Assembly (NCBI RefSeq): GCF_003076755.1
Contig: NZ_QDKM01000012.1
Coordinates: forward strand, 1 to 64,000
Reading direction: 5' to 3'
Source of the DNA: Pararhodobacter oceanensis
Lineage (GTDB): Bacteria; Pseudomonadota; Alphaproteobacteria; Rhodobacterales; Rhodobacteraceae
DNA length: 64,000 nt
This document shows, in pieces, positions 50,450 through 57,969 of the stretch. A program made the translations under genes and the position numbers. Below the pieces are notes generated by a model. That model did not search any database and was not told where the DNA came from. It saw only the letters and a program-made list of their open reading frames with translations. The number at the start of each line of letters is the position of its first letter. The first letter of the stretch is position 1.

Positions 50450-51447
50450 GCGCCGCGGCCCGCCGCGTGGCCATTGTCGGCGCGGGCGGCACCATCGCCA
50501 TGGAGGGGGCGCATCCTTTCGATTGGGTCGATTACGGCGATAGCGGGCGGATCAATCCGGTCGAGAAAATCGTTGCGGGGATGGACCGCGGGCTTGATGA
50601 TATCGCGCTGGAACTGGTGCCGTTTCGGATGCTGCCCTCGACCGGCATCACGGTTGAGGACTGGATCGAACTGGCCGCTCTGGTGAAGGCACTGGACGCA
50701 AGACCCGGGATCGCGGGGATCGTCATCACCCATGGCACCGCGACGCTGGAAGAGACCGCGTTTTTCATCGAAGCGACCTGCGCGGTGACCAAACCGGTCA
50801 TTCTGTCCGGCGCGCAACGCCCGCCCAATACCGCGGCAAGCGACGCGATGGTCAACCTGCGCGCGGCGGTCTCGGCCGCGACACAGGCGCCTGCGGGTGT
50901 CTACGCCTGTATGAATGGCCAGCTATTCGCCGCCGCGGATGTGAGCAAAACGTCGAATTTCGCGCTTGATGCCTTTGAGGCGCCCGAGTTCGGCCCGTTG
51001 GGACGCATTGATGCCGACGGCAGCCTGTTCATCGCCCGCGCCCCGATCCCCGCGCCCAGAGTGCTGGATCTGCCCGAGGGCACGGTGCCGCGGGTGGATA
51101 TTGCCCTGTCTTATGCCGGTTCGGATGGCACCGCGATCCGCGCCCTGACCGCCGCCGGAGCGCAGGCGATCATCGTCGCCGGCATGCCGCCGGGCCGCGC
51201 CGCCCCCGGTGACCGCGCCGCCATGTGCGAGGCCGTCGCCGCCGGTGTGGTTGTTGTTCAATCCAGCCGTGCCCTGCGCGGCAGCGTGCCGGTTCAGCCC
51301 TATAACCGGGCAGAGGGCATTCTGGGTGGCGGCGGATTAAGCGTTCAGAAAGCGCGCATCCTCGTTTTACTGGCACTGTCTTCGAATTTAGACATCGAAG
51401 GAATAGAAGAGCTACTCCAGACCTGGGGGCGCTCGCCGCCCACCTAG
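50446..51447 (+). CDS. Asparaginase-family amidohydrolase lacking the canonical catalytic Asp
   Basis: A 333-aa type-I/II asparaginase-fold protein. The nucleophilic Thr16 is in VGAGGTIAM, and the second motif is H-G-T98-A99-T-L-E-E-T where canonical enzymes have H-G-T-D-T; the Asp of the second triad is therefore Ala. K168 is kept in DVSKTSN. No signal peptide. The change suggests a different amide or a modified mechanism. In the operon it may release ammonia from a ring-cleavage amide. GSGGLSVQKARI-type residues close the C-terminal domain. Confidence 0.88.
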   Translation: MSAAARRVAIVGAGGTIAMEGAHPFDWVDYGDSGRINPVEKIVAGMDRGLDDIALELVPFRMLPSTGITVEDWIELAALVKALDARPGIAGIVITHGTATLEETAFFIEATCAVTKPVILSGAQRPPNTAASDAMVNLRAAVSAATQAPAGVYACMNGQLFAAADVSKTSNFALDAFEAPEFGPLGRIDADGSLFIARAPIPAPRVLDLPEGTVPRVDIALSYAGSDGTAIRALTAAGAQAIIVAGMPPGRAAPGDRAAMCEAVAAGVVVVQSSRALRGSVPVQPYNRAEGILGGGGLSVQKARILVLLALSSNLDIEGIEELLQTWGRSPPT

Positions 51448-51521
51448 GCCAAAACTGACCGAAGGTTCCGCAAGAGAACCCGGTCCCAAATGACCCAACA
51501 CGGAGGTTCGCCAAGGCGCCC

Positions 51522-52034
51522 ATGGGACGAATTTACAGAGGTATTTTGCTGAGTCTTGCGATTGTGGCCGGTCTATTGCTGGTCTTTCTCGTCGTCGTGA
51601 TCGGCGCCGAAGCGATACTCCGCCTGTTCGATTTCGGATCGATTCGCGGCAGCGTGCAATTCTCGGAATACGCGATCTTTAGTCTGGCGATGCTCGCTGC
51701 ACCCTGGCTGTTGTATCACGATGGCCATCTGCGGGTGACGATTGTGCTGGATGCGCTGAGCGAACGCACGCGGGCAAGGGTATTGATTTTGACCGATATC
51801 ATCGGGCTTGCGGCCTCGGCCGTCGCCCTGCGCTATGCCTTTGGCGTTCTGCTGCAGTCCTACCAGCGCGGGCGCTTCCTTTTTGACGATGTGGTGGTGC
51901 GCGAATGGTTGCTGCAATGGCAGGTGCCGCTGGCGCTGGCCTTGCTGGTGATCGAATTCATCCGCCGGATCTGGCTGGCCCTCGGCCTGCCGGTCGGCCG
52001 TGCCACCCTGACAGGAGCCCAAGACAATGCCTGA
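51522..52034 (+). CDS. TRAP transporter small permease (DctQ type)
   Basis: A 170-aa protein with four hydrophobic helices (residues about 8-30, 47-66, 85-106 and 135-152). The loop RGSVQFSEYAIFSLAMLAAPW and the segment HDGHLRVTIVLDALSERTRA match the DctQ family. It assists the large permease whose gene overlaps by 8 nt. A 74-nt gap with a weak GGTTC/GAACC dyad (51464-51480) separates it from the asparaginase-like gene. The matching DctP is probably the protein encoded at 42206. Confidence 0.9.
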   Translation: MGRIYRGILLSLAIVAGLLLVFLVVVIGAEAILRLFDFGSIRGSVQFSEYAIFSLAMLAAPWLLYHDGHLRVTIVLDALSERTRARVLILTDIIGLAASAVALRYAFGVLLQSYQRGRFLFDDVVVREWLLQWQVPLALALLVIEFIRRIWLALGLPVGRATLTGAQDNA

Positions 52035-53343
52035 GTGGATTTTCGCAATATCGCTGATGTTCGGCAGTGTTCTGGTCCTGCTCATGCTGGGCGTGCCGGT
52101 GGTGTTTTCCTTTCTCGCGGTGAATATCGTCGGCGCGCTGATTTTTCTCGGCGGTGATATGGGGCTGACCCAGATGGTGCGCAGTATGCGCTCGACCGCA
52201 GGGCAATATTCGCTGGTGCCGATTCCGCTTTTTGTGCTGATGGGCGAGATCATGTTGCAGACCGGCATGGCGCAGAAATCCATCGACGCGATTGACCGGC
52301 TGATCAGCAAAGTGCCCGGTCGCCTGTCGATTGTCGCGGTTCTGGGCGGCACGGTGTTCTCGTCGCTGTCGGGCTCGACGCTGGCCAATGCGGCGGTGCT
52401 AGGGCGGACGCTGTTTCCGCAGATGAAAGACCGCGGTTATTCATCGAGCATCTCGATCGGCCCGATCCTTGCGGTCGGCGGTATCGCCATGCTGATCCCG
52501 CCCTCGGGGCTGGGCGTTCTGTTGGGCTCGCTGGCGCGAATATCGATCAATGACCTGTTGATTGCCGCGATTGTGCCCGGCGTGCTGATGGCGGTGCTGT
52601 TTCTGGGCTATATCGTCCTGCGCTGCCTGATCGACCCCGAGATCGCGCCCCGCTATGACGGACCGGTCCTCACCCTCAGCGAGCGTATCCTGCCGATCTT
52701 CACCCATGTGGTGCCGCTCTTGGGTGTGTTTGTTGTCGTCGTCGGGTCGATGTTCATGGGCATCGCGACTCCCACCGAAAGCGCGGCGCTGGGCGTATTG
52801 GCGACCTTGGTGGCGGCGGCGGCCTACCGCGTGTTGTCGATCAAGGCGATGATCCTCTCGGTCAGCGAGACCCTCAAGTTCAGCGCGATGATCCTGCTGA
52901 TTATCTGCACCTCGGGCACGTTTTCGCAGATCCTCGCCTTTTCCGGCGCGACGCAGGAAATGTCGTCAATCGTGACCAGCGCCGATGTGTCCAGCACGAT
53001 GCTGGTGATCCTGATGCTGGCGATCCTGATCTTTCTGGGCTGCTTTATGGATCAGGTGTCGATGATGATGCTGACCCTGCCGATCTTTATGCCGATTGTG
53101 ATCACCGTTGGCGTTGATCCGATCTGGTTCGGTGTGCTGATGCTCATCGCGCTGGAGATCAGCCTGACCACGCCGCCCTTCGGTCTGCTGCTGTTCCTGA
53201 TGCAGAGCGTGGCCGACAGGCCGCTGGCGATGAAGACGATCTATTGGGCGGTGACGCCGTTCCTGCTGCTGGAATTTGCCGTGCTCGGGCTGATCCTCTT
53301 CCAGCCGGGCACGGTGAGCTGGCTGCCCGATCTGATCCGCTAA
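52027..53343 (+). CDS. TRAP transporter large permease (DctM type)
   Basis: A 438-aa DctM protein with about twelve helices. Typical elements are LLMLGVPVVFSFLAVNI near the start, VLGGTVFSSLSGSTLANAAVLG near residues 102-123, the IPPSGLGVLLGSLA loop and GIATPTESAALGVL. It is the ion-coupled import channel. It belongs to the Rieske operon and precedes the molybdenum hydroxylase genes by 12 nt, so it should import the substrate that these enzymes attack. Confidence 0.93.
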   Translation: MPEWIFAISLMFGSVLVLLMLGVPVVFSFLAVNIVGALIFLGGDMGLTQMVRSMRSTAGQYSLVPIPLFVLMGEIMLQTGMAQKSIDAIDRLISKVPGRLSIVAVLGGTVFSSLSGSTLANAAVLGRTLFPQMKDRGYSSSISIGPILAVGGIAMLIPPSGLGVLLGSLARISINDLLIAAIVPGVLMAVLFLGYIVLRCLIDPEIAPRYDGPVLTLSERILPIFTHVVPLLGVFVVVVGSMFMGIATPTESAALGVLATLVAAAAYRVLSIKAMILSVSETLKFSAMILLIICTSGTFSQILAFSGATQEMSSIVTSADVSSTMLVILMLAILIFLGCFMDQVSMMMLTLPIFMPIVITVGVDPIWFGVLMLIALEISLTTPPFGLLLFLMQSVADRPLAMKTIYWAVTPFLLLEFAVLGLILFQPGTVSWLPDLIR

Positions 53344-53355
53344 TGAGGTAAGCTG

Positions 53356-54219
53356 ATGAAAAGCCACGATTTCGCCTATCTTAGGGCTACGTCGCTCGAT
53401 CAGGCGCTGAACGCACTTGCCGAGACCGAGGATGCCATTGTTCTTGCCGGCGGGCAAAGCCTTGTTGCGGCGCTGAATTTGCGCCTGCAGATGCCGGAGC
53501 TGGTGGTCGATATCAATCACCTCCCCGGTCTCGACCAGATCGAGAATGACGGCGGCGAGCTGCGTATCGGCGCATTGGTGCGCCATGCGCAACTGATGGA
53601 AAGCGCGGCGGCGGCCAAGGCGCTGCCGCTGATTGGCATGGCGCTGCCGCATGTCGCGCATCCGGCGATCCGCAACCGCGGCACCACCTGCGGCAGCCTC
53701 GCCTACGGTGATCCCGCGGCAGAGATGCCGGCCTGTGCCGTGGCGCTGGGCGCGACATTGGTTCTGGCCAGCAAAGAGGGCACCCGCGAGGTGCCGGCGC
53801 GCCGGTTTTACCGCGGTCTTTATGAGACCAGCCGCGCGCCGCATGAGTTGCTGATCGCCGCGCGCTTTCCCGTCGCGCCCGAGGGGGCGCGGCCAATCTT
53901 TGCCGAAGTCGCCACGCGGCGGGGCGATTTCGCCACGCTCGGCCTTGCCGGTCAGATCCATGTCGAGGGCGGCATGATCGCCGCCTTTGATCTTGTCGCC
54001 TTCGGCTCGGAGCCTGCGCCGCTGTTGCTGGAAAACACCGCCGCAAAAGCGCTGGGCAGGGTGCCGGACGCGGGTCTCATCGCCGAATTGGCGCAGGCGG
54101 TCGCGGAGGAGGTTGATCCGATGGAAAGCCCGCTTGCCACCGTTGAGATGCGCCGCCGCCAATACCGCGCGCTGGCCGAACGCGGCCTAAGCGTTGCCAT
54201 GGAGTTTGCCGATGTCTGA
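53356..54219 (+). CDS. Molybdenum hydroxylase FAD subunit (CoxM/XdhB-like)
   Basis: A 287-aa FAD-binding domain protein of the xanthine dehydrogenase family. FAD loops are in VLAGGQSLVAALNLRL (about residue 34) and HPAIRNRGTTCGSLAYGDPAAEMPA (split over residues 100-122), and the C-terminal CO_deh_flav_C domain ends with ATVEMRRRQYRALAERG. It accepts electrons from the iron-sulfur subunit. It overlaps the CoxS-like gene by 8 nt, in the order medium-small-large typical of Cox-type enzymes. Confidence 0.9.
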   Translation: MKSHDFAYLRATSLDQALNALAETEDAIVLAGGQSLVAALNLRLQMPELVVDINHLPGLDQIENDGGELRIGALVRHAQLMESAAAAKALPLIGMALPHVAHPAIRNRGTTCGSLAYGDPAAEMPACAVALGATLVLASKEGTREVPARRFYRGLYETSRAPHELLIAARFPVAPEGARPIFAEVATRRGDFATLGLAGQIHVEGGMIAAFDLVAFGSEPAPLLLENTAAKALGRVPDAGLIAELAQAVAEEVDPMESPLATVEMRRRQYRALAERGLSVAMEFADV

Positions 54220-54697
54220 CGAGAAAATCCGTTTCACCCTCAACGGGCGCGAGGTTGCGGTTCCTGCCGCGACACGGGGCCATCTGGGCGATCTCTTGCG
54301 TCACGGGTTTGGCGAAACCGGCACCCATATCGGCTGCGAGCACGGGGTTTGCGGCGCTTGCAATGTGGTGATGGACGGGGTCGTGGTGCGCTCGTGCCTG
54401 ACCCTTGCGGTGCAGGTCGCAGGGGCGGAGATCGAAACCATCGAGCATCTGGGCAATGACCGCAATGTCGCCGCGCTTCAGGATGCTTTCGTCGCCCGCA
54501 ACGCCTTTCAATGCGGCTATTGCACGCCCGGAATGATCATGACCGCGCGCGAATTGCTGGCCGGCAATGCCACCCCGCGGCGTGACGAAATCCGCGATGC
54601 GATCTCGGGCAATCTGTGCCGCTGCACCGGCTATCAATCCATCGTCGAGGCGATTGCGGATGCCGCCGAGACACTGCGGGAGACGGCCGGTGACTAA
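54212..54697 (+). CDS. Molybdenum hydroxylase [2Fe-2S] subunit (CoxS/XdhA-like)
   Basis: A 161-aa two-cluster ferredoxin subunit. The plant-type cluster ligands are in [15 protein letters not shown] with a further Cys in SCLTLAVQ. The second cluster is bound by [10 protein letters not shown] and [14 protein letters not shown]. Both clusters are complete. It links the molybdenum site to FAD. The ATG at 54212 overlaps the previous stop by 8 nt. It is followed by the large subunit with another 8-nt overlap if the GTG start is used. Confidence 0.93.
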   Translation: MSDEKIRFTLNGREVAVPAATRGHLGDLLRHGFGETGTHIGCEHGVCGACNVVMDGVVVRSCLTLAVQVAGAEIETIEHLGNDRNVAALQDAFVARNAFQCGYCTPGMIMTARELLAGNATPRRDEIRDAISGNLCRCTGYQSIVEAIADAAETLRETAGD

Positions 54698-57059
54698 GAT
54701 GATTACCAAGGGGATCGGTGCGCCGATGCCACGTGAGCGCGCACGCCCTCTAGTCGAGGGCCGCGGGAATTACGTCGATGATATCACGCTGCCGGGGATG
54801 CTTCATATCGCCTTTCTGCGCGCCCCTTTCGCGCATGGGCGCATATTGGATATCGACCGCACCGATGCCTTGGAACTGCCCGGCGTTGTCGCGGTGCTCG
54901 ACGGTAAGGATCTGGCCGAGGTCTGCGCGCCTTTTGACACCAATCCGCCCGGCGTGCCGCATCACGCCTCGCCGCCGCAGCCACCATTGGTGATCGAAGA
55001 AAGCTGTTTTCAGGGCGAGGCGGTGATCGCCGTGGTCGCCGAAAGCCGCGCCATTGCCGAGGACGCGGCGGAACTGGTGTTTGTCGATTGGGAGGAACTG
55101 CCGGCCGCTTGCTCGATTACTGAGGCGCAATCCGAGGGCGCCGCGCCGGTTCACAGCAGCTTCGAGGATAACCTCTCGCTGCATCACCGCTTCGGGGCCG
55201 AGGATGTCTCGAAGGCCTTCGAGAGCGCCGCCCATGTGGTCGAGGCGGATTTCGCCTTTGGCCGCCAGACCGGTGTCACCCTCGAGCCGCGCGGGATCGT
55301 CGCCCATTGGGATCCGCGCCGCGAGGAACTCGAAGTCTGGCAATCGCATCAGGTGCCATGGCAAATGCGCGAGATTTATGCCCGACAATTGCGCCTGCCG
55401 CCGCAATCCGTCCGCGTCACCGCGCCCGATGTGGGCGGGGCCTTCGGGCTAAAACTCCATGCCTATGCCGATGAACTGGCGGCGGTGGCGGTGTCAAAGC
55501 GCTTGGGCCGACCGGTGAAATATATCGTTGACCGGCTGGAAAGTTTCACCGCCGACGCCCATGCGCGCGAGGCCAAGGCGACTTGCCGTATGGCGGTGGA
55601 TGCCGCGGGGCATATCCTCGGGATAGACGCTTTGGTCGACTCGGGCTTCGGCGCCTATGCGATCCATCCGCGGGGCAGTTTCGGCGAATCCATGCAGGCC
55701 GCGCAGATGATCGGCGCCCCTTATAAAACCGGGGCGTTTCGCGCCGAGGTGCGCGGATGGCGGCAGAACAAACCGCCGAGCGGGGCGCTTCGCGGCGTCG
55801 GCCAGCCGATTGCCTGCGCGATCACCGAAGAGATGATGGATCTCGCCGCGCGCGCGGTCGGGATTGATCCCGCCGAGATGCGCCGGATCAATTACCGCAG
55901 CAGGCTGGACGCAGGAGAGCGCGCGACGCAATCCGGTCTGGTGATCGAGGAATTGTCTCTCGATGCCTGTCTGGCAAAGCTGCTGGAGGCGATGGATTAC
56001 ACCGCGCTCAGGGCTGAACAGGCGGCGCTCAGAGAGAAGGGCATCTACCGCGGCATCGGCTTGGCCAGTTTCGTCGAAATCACCGGCGTTGGTTCGGGGC
56101 TTTACGGGCCGCTCGGGCTGCCGCTTGCGGCCAACGAATCCTGTCGCCTGACCCTGCAACCCGATGGCAGCCTGACCTGCGCGACCAGCGTGACGGATCA
56201 GGGGCAGGGCACGCTCTCTGCGCTGGGCCAGTTGATCGCCGGTGAATTCGATATCGCCCCCGGCATGGTCAAGATGATCGCGGGCGATACCGCGCGCACC
56301 CCTTACGGCGGCGGCGCCTGGGCGTCGCGGGGCATGGCGCTGGGCGGCGAAGCGGCGCGGCGCGCCTGCCTGCGGATGCGCGACGGGCTGTTCGAGGTCG
56401 CGGCGTCAATCCTGCAATGCGAGCCCGGCGCGCTGCGGTTCGAGAATGGCGAGGTTATCGGCCCGCAAGGCCCCTCGGGGCTGACGCTCGCGGATATCGG
56501 GGCGCTTTGCCACTACCGGCCCTATGATATTCCGACCGGACAGGTGCCGTCGATGACGGTCGAGGAGAGCTTTCTGCCCGAAAACCTGCCCTATATCGCC
56601 AGCAACGGCGTGCATGCGGTGCATCTCGAGGTCGATACCGAACTCGGCACCGTTGAGTTGCTGGAGTATTGGGTGGTGGATGATTGCGGGACGGTGGTGA
56701 ACCCGCTGCTGGTTGACGAGCAACTGCGCGGCGGCATCGTGCAGGGCATCGGGGCGGCGCTCTATGAGGAATGCCTGTATTCCGAGGACGGCCAGTTCAC
56801 CAATGGCACGCTGGCGGATTACGTGGTGCCGATGGCGGGCGAAATGCCCGATATCCATGTCGGCCATATCACCACGCCAACCCGCGCCTCGGGTCTTGGC
56901 GCCAAAGGTGTGGGCGAGGCCGGAACGGTCGGCGCCCCCGCCGCCCTGCGCAGTGCGATCAGTGACGCGCTGTCGCCGCTGGCCACACGGCTGGTGAAAC
57001 AACCCTTCACCACCCGCCGCATTCTCGAGGCCGTCATCGCCGCAGAAACCGCCACATAA
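54690..57059 (+). CDS. Molybdenum hydroxylase large subunit (xanthine dehydrogenase family, CoxL-like)
   Basis: A 789-aa molybdopterin-cytosine-dinucleotide enzyme. The ald_xan_dh_C domain starts near residue 12, and the Mo-binding part has GGAFGLKLHAYADE. The active-site loop reads PPSGALRGVGQP where CO dehydrogenases have a Cys-containing AYRCSFR motif, so it is not a CO dehydrogenase. The catalytic Glu is in GVGEAGTVGAP near the C-terminus. Such enzymes hydroxylate N-heterocycles or aldehydes using water. The start is GTG 54690 (8-nt overlap, GGGAG upstream) or ATG 54699. Confidence 0.92.
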   Translation: MTKMITKGIGAPMPRERARPLVEGRGNYVDDITLPGMLHIAFLRAPFAHGRILDIDRTDALELPGVVAVLDGKDLAEVCAPFDTNPPGVPHHASPPQPPLVIEESCFQGEAVIAVVAESRAIAEDAAELVFVDWEELPAACSITEAQSEGAAPVHSSFEDNLSLHHRFGAEDVSKAFESAAHVVEADFAFGRQTGVTLEPRGIVAHWDPRREELEVWQSHQVPWQMREIYARQLRLPPQSVRVTAPDVGGAFGLKLHAYADELAAVAVSKRLGRPVKYIVDRLESFTADAHAREAKATCRMAVDAAGHILGIDALVDSGFGAYAIHPRGSFGESMQAAQMIGAPYKTGAFRAEVRGWRQNKPPSGALRGVGQPIACAITEEMMDLAARAVGIDPAEMRRINYRSRLDAGERATQSGLVIEELSLDACLAKLLEAMDYTALRAEQAALREKGIYRGIGLASFVEITGVGSGLYGPLGLPLAANESCRLTLQPDGSLTCATSVTDQGQGTLSALGQLIAGEFDIAPGMVKMIAGDTARTPYGGGAWASRGMALGGEAARRACLRMRDGLFEVAASILQCEPGALRFENGEVIGPQGPSGLTLADIGALCHYRPYDIPTGQVPSMTVEESFLPENLPYIASNGVHAVHLEVDTELGTVELLEYWVVDDCGTVVNPLLVDEQLRGGIVQGIGAALYEECLYSEDGQFTNGTLADYVVPMAGEMPDIHVGHITTPTRASGLGAKGVGEAGTVGAPAALRSAISDALSPLATRLVKQPFTTRRILEAVIAAETAT

Positions 57060-57083
57060 GCAACGAAGCACAGGAATTCACTC

Positions 57084-57536
57084 ATGGAAATGCAAGACCG
57101 TCAAATCATCGCTGCCCCGCGGCTCACCGTCTTCGAGGCGATCCTGACGCCGGAGATGCTCAAGGCCTGTATTCCGGGGGCCGAAGAGGTGACCGGCTCG
57201 CCGGACGAGGGGTTCGAGGCTGTCGTGGTGCAGAAAGTCGGGCCGGTGAAAGCCAAGTTCAAAGGCGCGGTCACCATGGAAGACGTGGTTCCGGGCAGCT
57301 CGCTGCGCCTGATTGGCGAGGGCAAAGGGGGCGCCGCCGGATTTGCCAAGGGAACCGCGGTGATCACGCTGGCCGATCATCCCGATGGCTGCGAATTGGT
57401 CTATACGGTCGAGGCAAAGATCGGCGGGAAGATCGCCCAGCTCGGCTCGCGCATTATCGACGGATTCGCCAAGAAAATGGCCGACCAGTTCTTCGAGCGG
57501 TTCAAGGGCGAATTGGAAGGCGTCGCGCAAAGCTGA
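57084..57536 (+). CDS. coxG: CoxG-family SRPBCC protein
   Basis: A 150-aa SRPBCC protein of the CoxG family. Recognisable parts are IAAPRLTVFEAILTPEMLKACIPG near the N-terminus, KVGPVKAKFKGAV in the middle, and a helix ending KKMADQFFERFKGE. In CO oxidisers CoxG anchors the dehydrogenase to the membrane; relatives accompany many molybdenum hydroxylases. It is the last gene of the rightward operon. There is no obvious terminator directly after it. Confidence 0.9.
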   Translation: MEMQDRQIIAAPRLTVFEAILTPEMLKACIPGAEEVTGSPDEGFEAVVVQKVGPVKAKFKGAVTMEDVVPGSSLRLIGEGKGGAAGFAKGTAVITLADHPDGCELVYTVEAKIGGKIAQLGSRIIDGFAKKMADQFFERFKGELEGVAQS

Positions 57537-57923
57537 GCGCGTAGCAGTCTGGCGGCAGCGGGGGCGCAGCTTTAGGGGGCTGGCATTGCAGCACGCGCGC
57601 CAGTCGTATGACCTGCGGGATGGGTGGCTAGGAGCGCATCGGCGGTATGCGCCTAAGCGGTGAAGGGCTTCCGAGATTGGGCGTTTGATGCGGCCAGAAA
57701 ACTCAAGCCGTTTCTCGGGCGGGGCGGGTTTCTTGGTTTCCGGCTGTCGGTGTGCACTGCCCATCCAAACGAGGTTCCATCTTGGTGAAGGGCCGCAGAA
57801 GCGGGCTGTAAACCGGCCCGTAGGGGCGGGCGAAGGATGTGTTTGCATCAGAGGCAGAACAACCTTCGCAAGCACCGGCTCTTTCAGCACCCGCAAACCT
57901 CCACCCCGCACCTCCAACAGCAA
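57537..57923. other. Intergenic region after coxG
   Basis: About 390 nt between convergent coxG and phoX. No gene is supported. Short overlapping frames read as proline/arginine-rich shadows. A strong hairpin lies at its right end. Confidence 0.4.
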
Positions 57924-57950
57924 ACGGGCCGCCAGATAGTGGCGGCCCGT
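57924..57950. terminator. Hairpin terminator after phoX
   Basis: ACGGGCCGCCA and TGGCGGCCCGT form a perfect 11-bp stem with a 5-nt loop, 20 nt past the phoX stop on the minus strand; TTTGCTGTT follows on that strand. It could also stop read-through from coxG. Confidence 0.7.
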
Positions 57951-57969
57951 GCCTTGGTATGTCGGGGGA

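Noticed and set aside
51464-51480. GGTTC/GAACC dyad as an internal operator or terminator
   Set aside because: Arms of 5 bp with a 7-nt loop are too weak to support a call on their own.
53356-57536. Aerobic CO dehydrogenase (coxMSLG)
   Set aside because: The large subunit lacks the Cys-containing active-site loop required for efficient CO oxidation.
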